Shown: positions 50,119 to 58,751 of the stretch, in pieces
Position numbering within the stretch: the stretch's first letter is position 1
How the letters are laid out: the number at the start of each line of letters is the position of its first letter
From: Actinomycetota bacterium
Lineage (GTDB): Bacteria; Actinomycetota; Acidimicrobiia; Acidimicrobiales; AC-35
Length of the DNA stretch: 60,298 nucleotides
NCBI GenBank assembly: GCA_005884125.1
Contig: VAXP01000134.1
Location: 1-60,298 of the forward strand
Direction: 5' to 3'
Notes under the pieces: model-generated
What the model saw: only the letters and a program-made list of their open reading frames with translations
Told to the model about the DNA's origin: nothing
Database searches by the model: none
Program-made: the position numbers and the translations under genes

Positions 50119-52245
50119 GTGCGCCTGCTAGTCCGCTTCCTGTTCATCAGCATCATGGCCGGCGTCGGTTTGGCTGCCGGGGTGCTGCTCATGGTCCCTG
50201 CCGCGCGCGCCCTGACGGGTGCCATCAGGTTCCGCTCCGGTCATGCCGTGGTGGAGCTCGACCAGCTCTCGCTGCGCTCCCTCGTCTATGACCGCAACGG
50301 CAAGGTCATGGCCACCCTGCACGCGGAGGAGAACCGGTCGCCCGTCTCCCTGTCCCAGGTGCCGCCCCAGGTGGTGGACGCCGTGCTCGACGTGGAGGAC
50401 CGCCGCTTCTTCCATCATCCCGGCATCGACATTCGCTCGCTCCTGCGGGCCGGGCTGACCGACGTCAACACGGGCACGGTCCGCCAGGGCGGCTCCACCA
50501 TCACCCAGCAGCTGGTCAAGAACTCCCTCCTGACGCCCCAGCGCAGCGTGCACCGGAAGTTCCGGGAGGCGATCCTGGCCCTCCGGCTCGAGGACACCAT
50601 GAGCAAGCAGCAGATCCTGGAGCGCTACCTGAACACGGTGTACTTCGGCAACGGTGCCTACGGCCTGCAGGCCGGGGCCGAGACCTACTTCGGGACCGAC
50701 GTGGGCCACCTCACCACCGTGCAGGCGGCCCTGATGGCCGGACTCATCCGCAACCCGCAGGGTTACGACCCGATTCGCCACCCGGAGGCAGCCCGCCAGC
50801 GCCGGGACGTGGTGCTGGACGAGATGGTCGCCGGCGGCCACCTGAGCCAGGGCGACGCCGACCGGCTGAAGCTGGAGCCGCTGCCCATCAAGGTCGTCAA
50901 CCCCTCACCTCCCGACGACTACTTCGTCGAGGAGGTGAAGCAGAGGCTGCTGGACGATCCCCGCCTGGGCGACACCGCCACCGCCCGCTACAACGCGGTG
51001 TTCCGCGGCGGCCTGCAGATCACCACCACCTTCGATCCCGACATGCAGCAGAAGGCGCAGCAATCCGTCCGCGACCAGCTGCCCAACAGCGACGGGCAGT
51101 TCACCGCGGCCCTCATCGCGGTGGAGCCGTCGAGCGGCGCGGTGCGGGCCATGGTCGCGGGCGCCGACTTCGCCTCGGCCAAGTACAACCTGGCCACGTC
51201 CCGGGGCGGGAGCGGCCGCCAGCCCGGGTCCTCGTTCAAGCCCTTCGTGCTGCTGGCGGCCCTGGAGGAGGGCCATGGCGTGTACGACCCGGTGGATGGA
51301 TCGTCCCCGTGCACGGTGCGGGTCAAGGGCTACCCGCCCTACAGCCCCAAGAACGTCGAGGGCGAGGCCAACGGCCCGGTGACCCTGCTCAACGCCACCG
51401 CGCACTCGATCAACTGCGCCTACGTCCGCCTGGGCGCGTCCGTGGGCCTGGACCGCATCGTGGACATGGCCAGCCGCCTGGGGATCCCGCGGTCCAAGCT
51501 CACGCCCCTGCCCTCGATGAGCCTGGGAACCGAGGAGGTCAGCCCTCTCGACATGGCCTCGGCCTACGCCACCATCGCCGACGACGGCGTGCGTCACGAG
51601 CCCCGGTTCGTCGAGAAGGTGGTCGACCGCAACCGCCATGTCGTCTTCGAGGGCGGGGACAAGGGCAAGCAGGTCGTGTCCGCCCAGCTGGTCCGGGAGG
51701 CCGTGCTCGCCATGCGGGCCGTGGTGCAGTACGGCACGGGAACTCGAGCGGCGCTGAGCGACCGCGAGGTTGCGGGAAAGACGGGAACCTCGGAGAACTA
51801 CGAGAACGCCTGGTTCGTCGGCTTCAGCCCGCAGCTGGCCACCGCGGTATGGATGGGCTCGCCGTCCGGCAACGTGCCCATGCGGGACGTGGGAGGCATA
51901 CGGGTCTTCGGCGGCACCTATCCGGCGGCGATCTGGCACCAGTTCATGGCCGGCGCCCTCCAGGGGTTGCCTCCACTCGCCTTCTCTGCCCCGAACCCGG
52001 ACGAGATCCCCCCGCCCGAGCCGCTGAAGGTGGCCCCGCCGGTGCGGTCGAGGCCCACCACCTCGCTCTCGTCCCCCCCGCCCGCCCGGCCCGCCTCCAC
52101 CCTGCCCGCCCCCACACCCACGGCGCCGCCGAGCGTCCCGACCACAGCGACGTCGTCGCCCCCGACCTCGCTGGGCCCGACGTCGACCACCCGTCCTCGC
52201 CGGAGGCCCCCGCCCTCCACGACCAACGGCAACAATCAGCCCTAG
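50119..52245 (+). CDS. Class A penicillin-binding protein (GT51 plus transpeptidase)
   Basis: A 708-aa bifunctional enzyme. One N-terminal helix; glycosyltransferase motifs EDRRFFHHPG, QGGSTITQQLVKN and RKFREAILALRLE; transpeptidase motifs SSFK (S371 nucleophile), SIN and KTGTS (K554). A Pro/Thr/Ser-rich C-terminal tail of about 70 residues follows. It polymerises and cross-links peptidoglycan from lipid II. GTG 50119 lies 71 bp from the divergent deacetylase start; TACCGT is 11 bases upstream. Three more genes follow closely. Confidence 0.96.
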   Translation: MRLLVRFLFISIMAGVGLAAGVLLMVPAARALTGAIRFRSGHAVVELDQLSLRSLVYDRNGKVMATLHAEENRSPVSLSQVPPQVVDAVLDVEDRRFFHHPGIDIRSLLRAGLTDVNTGTVRQGGSTITQQLVKNSLLTPQRSVHRKFREAILALRLEDTMSKQQILERYLNTVYFGNGAYGLQAGAETYFGTDVGHLTTVQAALMAGLIRNPQGYDPIRHPEAARQRRDVVLDEMVAGGHLSQGDADRLKLEPLPIKVVNPSPPDDYFVEEVKQRLLDDPRLGDTATARYNAVFRGGLQITTTFDPDMQQKAQQSVRDQLPNSDGQFTAALIAVEPSSGAVRAMVAGADFASAKYNLATSRGGSGRQPGSSFKPFVLLAALEEGHGVYDPVDGSSPCTVRVKGYPPYSPKNVEGEANGPVTLLNATAHSINCAYVRLGASVGLDRIVDMASRLGIPRSKLTPLPSMSLGTEEVSPLDMASAYATIADDGVRHEPRFVEKVVDRNRHVVFEGGDKGKQVVSAQLVREAVLAMRAVVQYGTGTRAALSDREVAGKTGTSENYENAWFVGFSPQLATAVWMGSPSGNVPMRDVGGIRVFGGTYPAAIWHQFMAGALQGLPPLAFSAPNPDEIPPPEPLKVAPPVRSRPTTSLSSPPPARPASTLPAPTPTAPPSVPTTATSSPPTSLGPTSTTRPRRRPPPSTTNGNNQP

Positions 52246-52249
52246 ACCG

Positions 52250-52966
52250 ATGCCAGGACCGCTCGAGACCATGCTCGCCGTACAGGAACACGATCTCGCC
52301 GTGGACCGCCTCGTCCACCGCCGGGAGACCCTGCCCGAGCGGGCCGAGCTGGCCGCGGTCGACGATGAGGCCGCGGCCGTCGACGCCAAGCTGGGCGACG
52401 CCGCCGGCCGGGGCGACGAGCTGGAGCGGCGTCAGACGAGGTTGGAAGAGGAGGTGGCGGCGGTGGAGCGGCGGATCACCGAGGTCGACCGCCGGCTCTA
52501 CTCGGGCGAGGTGTCTGCTTCCCGTGAGCTGCAGGCCATGGCGGCCGAGATCGAGGCCCTCAAACGCCGGCGCTCTGATCTCGAGGACCAGGCCCTGTCG
52601 GTCATGGAGGAACGGGAGCCGGTGGACGCGGAGGTGAGCGAGCTGGAGGCTCAGCGCCTCGCGCTGGACGAGCGGGCCGAGGTGGTGCAGGCCGCCATCG
52701 CCCGGGCCGAGGCCGTCATCGACGCCGAGCTGGCCGTCGAACGGGAGACCCGGTCGGAACTGGCCGCCGCCCTACCCACCGACCTCGCCACCCAGTACGA
52801 CCGCCTACGCGCCCGCCTGGGCGGCATCGGCGCGGCCCGCCTGGTGAGCGGGTCGTGCACCGGCTGCCATCTGACGCTCTCTGCCATCGAGCTCGACCGT
52901 ATCCGACGAGCGCCGCCGGACACCGTGCAGCACTGCGAACAGTGCGGCCGCATCCTGGTTCCCTAG
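52250..52966 (+). CDS. Coiled-coil protein with C4-type zinc ribbon
   Basis: A 238-aa protein: a long helical coil (residues 10-175, e.g. LERRQTRLEEEVAAVERRIT), then CTGCHLTLSAIELDRIRRAP and CEQCGRILVP forming the zinc ribbon. It is the CT398/Rv2229c family. In mycobacteria it lies just before an RNase H/phosphatase fusion. ATG 52250 is four bases after the PBP stop, so cotranscription is likely. The function is unknown; such proteins may organise RNA or division complexes. Confidence 0.9.
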   Translation: MPGPLETMLAVQEHDLAVDRLVHRRETLPERAELAAVDDEAAAVDAKLGDAAGRGDELERRQTRLEEEVAAVERRITEVDRRLYSGEVSASRELQAMAAEIEALKRRRSDLEDQALSVMEEREPVDAEVSELEAQRLALDERAEVVQAAIARAEAVIDAELAVERETRSELAAALPTDLATQYDRLRARLGGIGAARLVSGSCTGCHLTLSAIELDRIRRAPPDTVQHCEQCGRILVP

Positions 52967-52976
52967 AGACGCCGAG

Positions 52977-53588
52977 GTGCTCGTGCTGGTCCGACACGGA
53001 CAGACCGCGGCCAACGCCGAGGGCCGGCTCCAGGGACGGACCGACCCGCCCCTGACCCATGTGGGGCGCGGCCAGGCCCGGGCCCTGGCGAGCATGGTCT
53101 GCCGGGGTGGGTCGGCGCCGGTTCGGCTGCTCAGCAGCCCCCTCACCCGAGCGCGGGAGACGGCGGCGGCGTTGGGGTTGAGCCTCAGCGTCGAGGTGGA
53201 CGAGCGCTGGGTGGAGCTCGACTACGGGGAGCTGGACGGCCGGCGTGTGGCCGAGGTTCCCTCCGAGGCCTGGGACGCGTGGAGGGCCGACGCGAGCTGG
53301 GCCCCGCCCGGTGGCGAGTCGCTGGCGGCCGTGGGGGAGAGGGTGCGCCGCGCCTGCCAGGCCCTGGCTCGGGAGGCGGCGGAGGCCGACGTGGTCGTCG
53401 TCAGCCACGTCTCGCCCATCAAGGCCGCGGCCGCGTGGGCCCTGGGGGCGGGCGACGGGATGGCGTGGCGCATGCATCTGGACCTGGCCTCGGTGTGCCG
53501 TATCCGCACCGGGCCCAGGGGGCCGGTGCTGGTCAGCTTCAACGAGCTCCCGGCCCCGGCCGGCCCGCTCCCTGGGCCAGGCGGCTGA
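52977..53588 (+). CDS. Histidine phosphatase (phosphoglycerate-mutase fold)
   Basis: A 203-aa protein: VRHGQTAANAEGRLQGRTDP (catalytic RHG), SSPLTRARETAAAL, WVELDYGELDGR and VSHVSPIKAAAAWALGA (second His). It matches the C-terminal half of mycobacterial Rv2228c, but the RNase H half is absent here. Substrate unknown; alpha-ribazole phosphate is one possibility. GTG 52977 is 10 bp after the zinc-ribbon gene. Its 3' end overlaps the restored MarR reading frame by 50 bp. Confidence 0.9.
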   Translation: MLVLVRHGQTAANAEGRLQGRTDPPLTHVGRGQARALASMVCRGGSAPVRLLSSPLTRARETAAALGLSLSVEVDERWVELDYGELDGRRVAEVPSEAWDAWRADASWAPPGGESLAAVGERVRRACQALAREAAEADVVVVSHVSPIKAAAAWALGAGDGMAWRMHLDLASVCRIRTGPRGPVLVSFNELPAPAGPLPGPGG

Positions 53589-53990
53589 GGGCGCAGGCGA
53601 GGGTCTCGGCCTCGGCGTCGGTCAGGTGCCGCCCGAAGTGCTCCTGGATGCCACGGAGGTGGGTGGGCGGGCCCGCCCCGCCTCGGTGAGCACGACGAAG
53701 GACCCCCTGCGGTCGGTGGGGCAGCTCTCGCGGCTGACCAGGCCTTCCCCCTCCAGCCGGTCCACCAGGCGGGTGATGCCGCTGGGCGTGAGCAGGACCG
53801 ACTCGGCCAGCTCGTGCATGCGCAGACGGCGCCCGGGGGCACGGCTCAGGAACAGCAGCACCTCATAGCTGCTCAGGGGCAGACCGTGCTCCCGGCGCAG
53901 GTCGTCCTCCAGCCGGTCCAGGAGGGCGCGCTGGGCCAGGAGTAGGGCCTGCCATGCATCCAGGCGCCGTCCGTCCGGCTTCGATGCCAC
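53539..53990 (-). pseudogene. MarR-family regulator with apparent C-terminal frameshift
   Basis: GTG 53990 starts a MarR winged helix: LLAQRALLDRLEDDLRREHG, LPLSSYEVLLFLSR, LRMHELAESVLLTPSGITRL, DRLEGEGLVSRESCPTDRRG and VVLTEAGRARP. The frame then ends early at 53622, 20-25 residues short, and the expected dimerisation helices HLRGIQEHFGRHLTDAEAETL continue in another frame to a stop at 53539. A one-base change in the G/C run at 53660-53690 joins them. TAGGGT lies five bases before the GTG. The regulator is divergent from a 32-aa gene with a palindromic site between. Confidence 0.72.
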
Positions 53991-54038
53991 CCCTCACCCT
54001 AGCGCCTTTCCTTGCGCGCTCAATCAGATCGGAGAACA

Positions 54039-54053
54039 TTGTTGTCTCAGCAA
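54039..54053. promoter_or_regulatory. Candidate MarR operator
   Basis: TTGTTG-TCT-CAGCAA, a near-perfect inverted repeat of the kind bound by MarR proteins, lies between the MarR start and the 32-aa gene. It would cover the promoter region of the plus-strand gene (TTGCGC at 54012 is a possible -35). Confidence 0.55.
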
Positions 54054-54098
54054 CGTCTGACTGGGTCGGTGTTCCCATCGACGAAGAAGGAGGCCCTC

Positions 54099-54197
54099 AT
54101 GGGCCAAACCGCGACGAGCGAGCTGGTGCGCATGCACGAGGGGCGAGAGGCGCCCCATCTCCGAGCCTACGAGCTGGACCGGCCGGAGCCCGCGTGA
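54099..54197 (+). CDS. 32-aa small protein divergent from the MarR gene
   Basis: ATG 54099 is preceded by GAAGGAGG with a short gap, the best ribosome binding site of the region, and opens 32 codons ending at TGA 54195-54197. The peptide begins MGQTATSELVRM and is hydrophilic, with HEGREAPHL and ending in RPEPA; no membrane segment. It converges with the OYE gene, 17 bp apart. It may be a small effector or signal under MarR control, or a leader; not recognised. Confidence 0.55.
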   Translation: MGQTATSELVRMHEGREAPHLRAYELDRPEPA

Positions 54198-54214
54198 GGA
54201 CCCCCCGGGGGGCC

Positions 54215-55468
54215 TCAGCGCCGGCGGGCCTTGACCTCGGGGTTGTAGCAGACGCCCCGCATGCCGAGCATCTGGGCGGGGATGCACAGGTTGGAGCTGC
54301 GGCAGAGGCGGGGGCCTCCATCGCCTCGCAGGATGCGGGCGGCCAGGTCGGGTTCGGCGTAGAAGGGCCGTCCCAACCCGACCAGGTCGGCGTCGCCCCG
54401 ATCGAGGATGGCGTTGACCTCGGCCGCGGTGCGGATGCCACCCACGGCCAGCACGGGTATGGCCACCCGGCGCTTGGCCGCCGAGAAGAGCGAGCGGTTC
54501 CACACCGGGCGAAACTGCGCCCGGCGTCCCCCGACCCATGACCCCGCCGCTATCACGCCCCGGCGGATCCGGGACGGGGCCGCGGCCCGGAAGCGCCGGC
54601 GCATGGCGGGCTGCCGCCACAGGGAGGAGGGGACGCCGCCCCGGCTCAGCGTGGTGTCGGGGAAGACCGAGACCTCCACGGGGGTCACCGCGTCGAAGCC
54701 CCACTCCTCCACCAGGGTGCACAGGCGCATGGCTTGTTCCCGCGTTGTTCGGGCGCCGAGCGGAGGTGCCGTCTCCACCGGGACCTTGACCGTGCATGGG
54801 TAGTCGGCGCCGGCCCGGGCCGAGACCTGTTCGCGGATCAGGCCCAGGATGCGGGCTCGAGCCTCGAGCGACCCCCCGAACTCGTCCGTCCTGTGGTTGT
54901 AGAACGGCGAGAGGAACTGGTCGAGCAGCTTGGCGTTGGCCGACCCCAGCTCCACCCCGTCATAGCCGGCCTCCCGGGCCCACGCCGCCACCTGGGCGAA
55001 GCGGGCGGCCACATTCCGCACCTCCTCGGTCGTCAGCACGTGGACGGGGACGCCGAAGAAGGCGGGCCGGAGCAGCCAAGGGATGGGCGAGGCGGCCAGC
55101 AGGGGTCCCTTGCGCTGCGAGGCGTAGGGCTCGTGCCAGGCCTCCATGGCGAAGATTCCCCCGTGGCCCAGCTGCAGGAAGATGGCCGCTCCCTCCCTGT
55201 GGACGGCATCGACCATGGGCGCCAGACCGAGCACCGCCTCCCGGGTGCTCACCACCGTCATGCCCGGCGAGGTGCGTCCCTCGTCGTACACGCACGAGCT
55301 CCCCTGGATTATGAGCCCCACTCCGGCCCGGGCGTTCTCGACGAAGTGACGGGCGTAGACCTCGGCCGCGTCCGGTCCCGATCCCGCGCCTTCCAGGACC
55401 GGGGCCCGGTAGAGCCGGTTGCGGATGCGTGCCCCGTTGATGTCGATGCTCGTGTGCAGCACGGTCAT
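54215..55468 (-). CDS. NADH:flavin oxidoreductase (Old Yellow Enzyme family)
   Basis: A 417-aa FMN TIM-barrel enzyme. IRNRLYRAPVLEGAGSG starts the barrel, AIFLQLGHGGIFAME carries the substrate-binding His region, YDGVELGSANAKLLDQFLSP is the usual helix, VLAVGGIRTAAEVNAIL and ADLVGLGRPFYAEPDL the phosphate-binding end. The C-terminus (LCRSSNLCIPAQMLG and GVCYNP) has Cys in positions seen in iron-sulfur OYE relatives. It reduces activated C=C bonds with NAD(P)H. ATG 55468 is used; a GTG two codons earlier is possible. The MBL-fold gene lies 23 bp upstream in the same direction. Confidence 0.92.
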   Translation of the reverse strand: MTVLHTSIDINGARIRNRLYRAPVLEGAGSGPDAAEVYARHFVENARAGVGLIIQGSSCVYDEGRTSPGMTVVSTREAVLGLAPMVDAVHREGAAIFLQLGHGGIFAMEAWHEPYASQRKGPLLAASPIPWLLRPAFFGVPVHVLTTEEVRNVAARFAQVAAWAREAGYDGVELGSANAKLLDQFLSPFYNHRTDEFGGSLEARARILGLIREQVSARAGADYPCTVKVPVETAPPLGARTTREQAMRLCTLVEEWGFDAVTPVEVSVFPDTTLSRGGVPSSLWRQPAMRRRFRAAAPSRIRRGVIAAGSWVGGRRAQFRPVWNRSLFSAAKRRVAIPVLAVGGIRTAAEVNAILDRGDADLVGLGRPFYAEPDLAARILRGDGGPRLCRSSNLCIPAQMLGMRGVCYNPEVKARRR

Positions 55469-55491
55469 CTCCACGGCACCGTAGCGTCGGG

Positions 55492-56304
55492 TCAGGAGCC
55501 GCCGGCCAGCTTGGCCACGTAACGCTGGGCCGACCGCATGACGGCTTGGGCGCCGTCGCCCACCACCACCGCCCCCGACCAGCCGCCGTAGACGCGATCG
55601 AAGCGGAATCGCCCCAGGCGGCCGGCGACGTCGAGGATGGTCGAGGCAGGCAGCGGGATCAGGTTCGGGTAGCTCCACATGAAGCTCACCCACCTCCGGT
55701 CGGCCACGACCTGCACGGTGTCGCCGGTGAGAAGGGCGCCGCGACCGTCCGCACCCTGGGGCCAGTGCAGCACCGCGGCCCCCTCGAAGTGGCCTCCGAT
55801 GCGAGCCACGGTGAGGCCCGGGACGGGTTCGATGGCGTCGTCTTCCCACGTGACGATCCGGGGCGACGGCCGCATCACCCACCCCCGGTCCGCAGCGGGC
55901 AGGTACACCCGGCAGTCGAAGGCGTCGGCCCAGTCCACCAGGGCGCCATAGAAATGGGGATGGGAGCAGCAGATGGCGGCGAGGCCACCGAGGTCGTCCA
56001 CGGCCGAGCGGGCGGACCCGTCGAGGAGCGGGATGCAGTCCCACATGACGTTGCCCGCCGGTGTGCGCACGAGCAGCGCCCGCTGACCGATGGCGAACGG
56101 CGGCCTGATTCCGATCCCCCACAGTCCAGGCTCCTCCTCTCGGAGCTCGACGTCATGGTCGGCGGCCAGCTCCGGTTGCGTGGTCCAGCGCTGCCCGCCG
56201 TGGCCCACGTACTGACGCTCGTCGAGGCAGATGCGACAGCCGTCCGGGGGCGCGGCCGTGTCGGCGTGCTGCACGCCGCAGCTGACGCAGATCCAAGCAG
56301 CCAT
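55492..56304 (-). CDS. MBL-fold-like protein with N-terminal zinc ribbon
   Basis: A 270-aa protein. C6, C9, C23 and C26 (CVSCG, CRIC) form a rubredoxin-like knuckle. The rest resembles an MBL fold: ALLVRTPAGNVMWDCIPLLD, then ICCSHPHFYGALVDWADAF where the canonical HxHxDH is altered to HPHFYG, IGGHFEGAAVLHW and LLTGDTVQVVADR. Loss of the DH pair suggests an altered or missing metal centre. ATG 56304 starts it. It is upstream of the OYE gene, probably one unit. Confidence 0.78.
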   Translation of the reverse strand: MAAWICVSCGVQHADTAAPPDGCRICLDERQYVGHGGQRWTTQPELAADHDVELREEEPGLWGIGIRPPFAIGQRALLVRTPAGNVMWDCIPLLDGSARSAVDDLGGLAAICCSHPHFYGALVDWADAFDCRVYLPAADRGWVMRPSPRIVTWEDDAIEPVPGLTVARIGGHFEGAAVLHWPQGADGRGALLTGDTVQVVADRRWVSFMWSYPNLIPLPASTILDVAGRLGRFRFDRVYGGWSGAVVVGDGAQAVMRSAQRYVAKLAGGS

Positions 56305-56342
56305 GCCTCAGATTCCGACAACCGTTCCCACGGGCGCGGCGC

Positions 56343-57974
56343 TCAGCAGCCCCTGGGGTCGAAGCTCTGCGGGGGGGTGACCGACGCCGTGATGGGCTGT
56401 CCGCCCGGGGTTGGGACGGTGGGGGAGACCGTTCGTGAGGCGCCGTTGGACGCAGCCGTGCCTGTCCGGGCGGGCGTGGACGCCGCCGACGGGCTGGAGG
56501 AGGGGGCGGGGGAAGGGCTGGCGACGGTCACCACCGAACCCAGGTCGAGCACCAGGGCGCCCTTCTGCGTCTGGGGGTCGGCGTACATCACCGCCGCACC
56601 GGACAGCGAGGCGAGAAGCCGCTCCGCCGCGGGGAGGTCTCCCGCGTGATAGCGGATCACCGTCTCGGACGGGTGGGCCACGACGGCGCTGCGGGTGACG
56701 CCGGTGACGGGGAAGCCGGCGGCGGCGAGACCCTCCGACACCTGGCGGCCCGCGCCTGTCGTGGACCTGTCGATCACCGAGACCGGCGCCGGAGGGGCCT
56801 GCGGCGCCGTGACGCCCAGGAAGGTGGCGATCACCTGGGCGTCTGCGGGCTGGCTGGGGAAGACGACGGAGCCGTAGGAGCCCCCGCCGTACCGGTAGTT
56901 CGCCTGGGGGACGAGGGTGACGGGCAGGGTGAGCTGGGGGACGGTGTCGGGGTTGAGGTTCCTGTAGCGGCGCAGGAGCTTGGCCATGGTCCCCGCCCCC
57001 AGGCCGCTGTCGATGGTCACCTGGTGCACGAGGTTGCCCAGCACGGCGTTGGCCCGAAGGGGGTTGGTGATCCCGCGTGCCTTCATGGTCTTGGCGAAGA
57101 CGGTCAGGAACTGGTGGTTGCGCCTTATGCGTCCGAGGTCGGACTGGGGGTCGTCCACCCAGCGCCCGCTGGGGCCCAGGTACTGCAGATGGCGGGCACG
57201 CACGACCGACAGGGCGGCTGCGCCCCCCAGGTGGGTGCATCCTGTCCGGTTGATCCTCAACCCCGAGAAGCTGTCCCTGAGCGGCGTCGGAAAGGACATG
57301 TCGACGCCACCGAGCGAGTCGACCACGTGCTGGAAGCCGTCGAAGTTGATGGACACGTAGTGGTCGATGGGGATGCCCAGGTCGTTGCTGAGGGCCTCGA
57401 CCAGCTGCTCGGGGCCGTCGTTCAAGGCGGCGTCGATCTTGCCCACGGCGCCCGCCCGGGAGCGAGGAGGCATGGGAACGAACAGGTCGCGGGGGACCGA
57501 CAGCAGGGAGGCACCCTTGGCCGGGTCGAGGTGCAGGAGCATGGTCACGTCGCTGCGCGCCCCTCCCACCTCGTCGGCCGTACCGAACTGCCTCGCCTCC
57601 CGAGGGTCCAGGCCGGCACGGGTGTTGTTGCCCACCAGGAGGATGGTCATGCCTTTCTCGGAGCGGGCGCCGGCAGGGTCGCGCCCGTGGTGCACGAGGC
57701 CGGGGAGGAAGACCTTCCGGACCTGGCCATAGCGATAGCGCACGTAGGCGAACAAGCCGGTGGAGACGACCAGGGCCACGGCCACCAGGGCGCTGACGGC
57801 GATGAGGGTCCCTCTCAGCCAGCGCCGGGCCGGGTCCGGGGCGGAGTCGGGGGCGGGGTCCGGGGTGGGCGTTGCCGCCGGCCCGGGCTCGGTGGCACCG
57901 GCGCCCTCGGGGCCGTCGGACGTGGTGGCGTCGGGAGCCTCCACCAACCCCGGTTGTTCCCGGATCGTCGTCAT
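56343..57974 (-). CDS. LytR-CpsA-Psr (LCP) family glycopolymer transferase
   Basis: A 543-aa protein: cytoplasmic Pro/Ala-rich N-terminus, a helix (GTLIAVSALVAVALVVSTGL), the LCP domain (MTILLVGNNTRAG, RSDVTMLLHLDPAKGASLLS, VPRDLFVPMP, YVSINFDGFQHVVDSLGGVD, SVVRARHLQY, RIRRNHQFL) and a LytR_C domain (PVSVIDRSTTGAGRQVSEGL), then a Ser/Thr/Pro-rich tail ending with a Cys. LCP enzymes attach wall polymers such as arabinogalactan-type or teichoic glycans to peptidoglycan from a polyprenyl carrier. ATG 57974 is the start. It lies upstream of the MBL gene and is divergent from tetR. Confidence 0.93.
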   Translation of the reverse strand: MTTIREQPGLVEAPDATTSDGPEGAGATEPGPAATPTPDPAPDSAPDPARRWLRGTLIAVSALVAVALVVSTGLFAYVRYRYGQVRKVFLPGLVHHGRDPAGARSEKGMTILLVGNNTRAGLDPREARQFGTADEVGGARSDVTMLLHLDPAKGASLLSVPRDLFVPMPPRSRAGAVGKIDAALNDGPEQLVEALSNDLGIPIDHYVSINFDGFQHVVDSLGGVDMSFPTPLRDSFSGLRINRTGCTHLGGAAALSVVRARHLQYLGPSGRWVDDPQSDLGRIRRNHQFLTVFAKTMKARGITNPLRANAVLGNLVHQVTIDSGLGAGTMAKLLRRYRNLNPDTVPQLTLPVTLVPQANYRYGGGSYGSVVFPSQPADAQVIATFLGVTAPQAPPAPVSVIDRSTTGAGRQVSEGLAAAGFPVTGVTRSAVVAHPSETVIRYHAGDLPAAERLLASLSGAAVMYADPQTQKGALVLDLGSVVTVASPSPAPSSSPSAASTPARTGTAASNGASRTVSPTVPTPGGQPITASVTPPQSFDPRGC

Positions 57975-58110
57975 GTATGGGTCAGGGGAGGGCTACTCGT
58001 CGGCGCGGCGGACACGGGCGGGCTCAGGCTAACGGCTCGCCTGTGACGGATGGTGGTTGGTGGAGGCGGCGCCGAGGCGTCCCGCCGCGGAAGGCGACCA
58101 CGAGTGGCGA

Positions 58111-58136
58111 AAGAAAGGAGCGTCCGTTACTTTCTT
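58111..58136 (+). promoter_or_regulatory. TetR operator overlapping the -10 box
   Basis: AAGAAAG (58111-58117), twelve bases, CTTTCTT (58130-58136), a perfect 7-bp inverted repeat. TACTTT at 58128-58133 inside it lies six bases before GTG 58140, so a leaderless tetR-fdx-P450 mRNA would start under the operator: simple autorepression. Confidence 0.6.
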
Positions 58137-58139
58137 GTC

Positions 58140-58751
58140 GTGGGTCGGATCGCCGGGGTCACGGCCGAGGAGACCAGGGAGCGCCTGCTCGAGACGGCCG
58201 CGGCCGTGTTCGCCCGCCTGGGCTACGAGAAGGCGAGCATCGCCGAGATCAGCTCCGAGGCCGGCCTGAGCAGCGGGGCCATCTACGCCCACTACTCGAG
58301 CAAGGCCGAGCTGTTCGTCGCCACGCTGCGGACCCACGCCGAGCGCGAGTTCGAGCGGCTCCTGGGCGGCGAGGGCGTGGACTTCGCCACCTTCCTGACC
58401 AGCCGGGGCCAAGCCCTGGACCGGCGCAGCCCGGGCGAACGCACCCTGCTCATGGAGGCCATCGTCGCGGCCAAGCGCGACCCCGAAGTGGCCCAGGTGC
58501 TGATCTCCTCGCTGGTCGAGCGAGAGGCGCGCCTGGCCGAGCTCCTGCGCTCGGCCCAGGCCACAGGCGAGATCGACGCCGACCTGCCCGCGCCGGCCGC
58601 CGTGCGCTTCGCCCTCATGGTCGCTCTGGGGTCGATGGCGGCGGGGGCCCTGGGCCTTCCCCCGACCGACCACGAGGACTGGGTCGCCCTCATCGCCCGG
58701 CTCGTCGACAGCATCCGCACGACACCCAACCAGGAGAAGCGACGGCGGTGA
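58140..58751 (+). CDS. TetR-family transcriptional regulator
   Basis: A 203-aa regulator: TAEETRERLLETAAAVFARL, then GYEKASIAEISSEAGLSSGAI and YAHYSSKAELF, the TetR HTH, and a helical ligand domain with RSPGERTLLMEAIVAAKRDP. GTG 58140 is chosen by its TACTTT box; an earlier in-frame start at 58050 would add 30 residues of Arg/Gly-rich sequence. The stop overlaps the ferredoxin start (GTGA). It probably controls the ferredoxin-P450 pair, with a ligand related to the P450 substrate. Confidence 0.9.
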   Translation: MGRIAGVTAEETRERLLETAAAVFARLGYEKASIAEISSEAGLSSGAIYAHYSSKAELFVATLRTHAEREFERLLGGEGVDFATFLTSRGQALDRRSPGERTLLMEAIVAAKRDPEVAQVLISSLVEREARLAELLRSAQATGEIDADLPAPAAVRFALMVALGSMAAGALGLPPTDHEDWVALIARLVDSIRTTPNQEKRRR

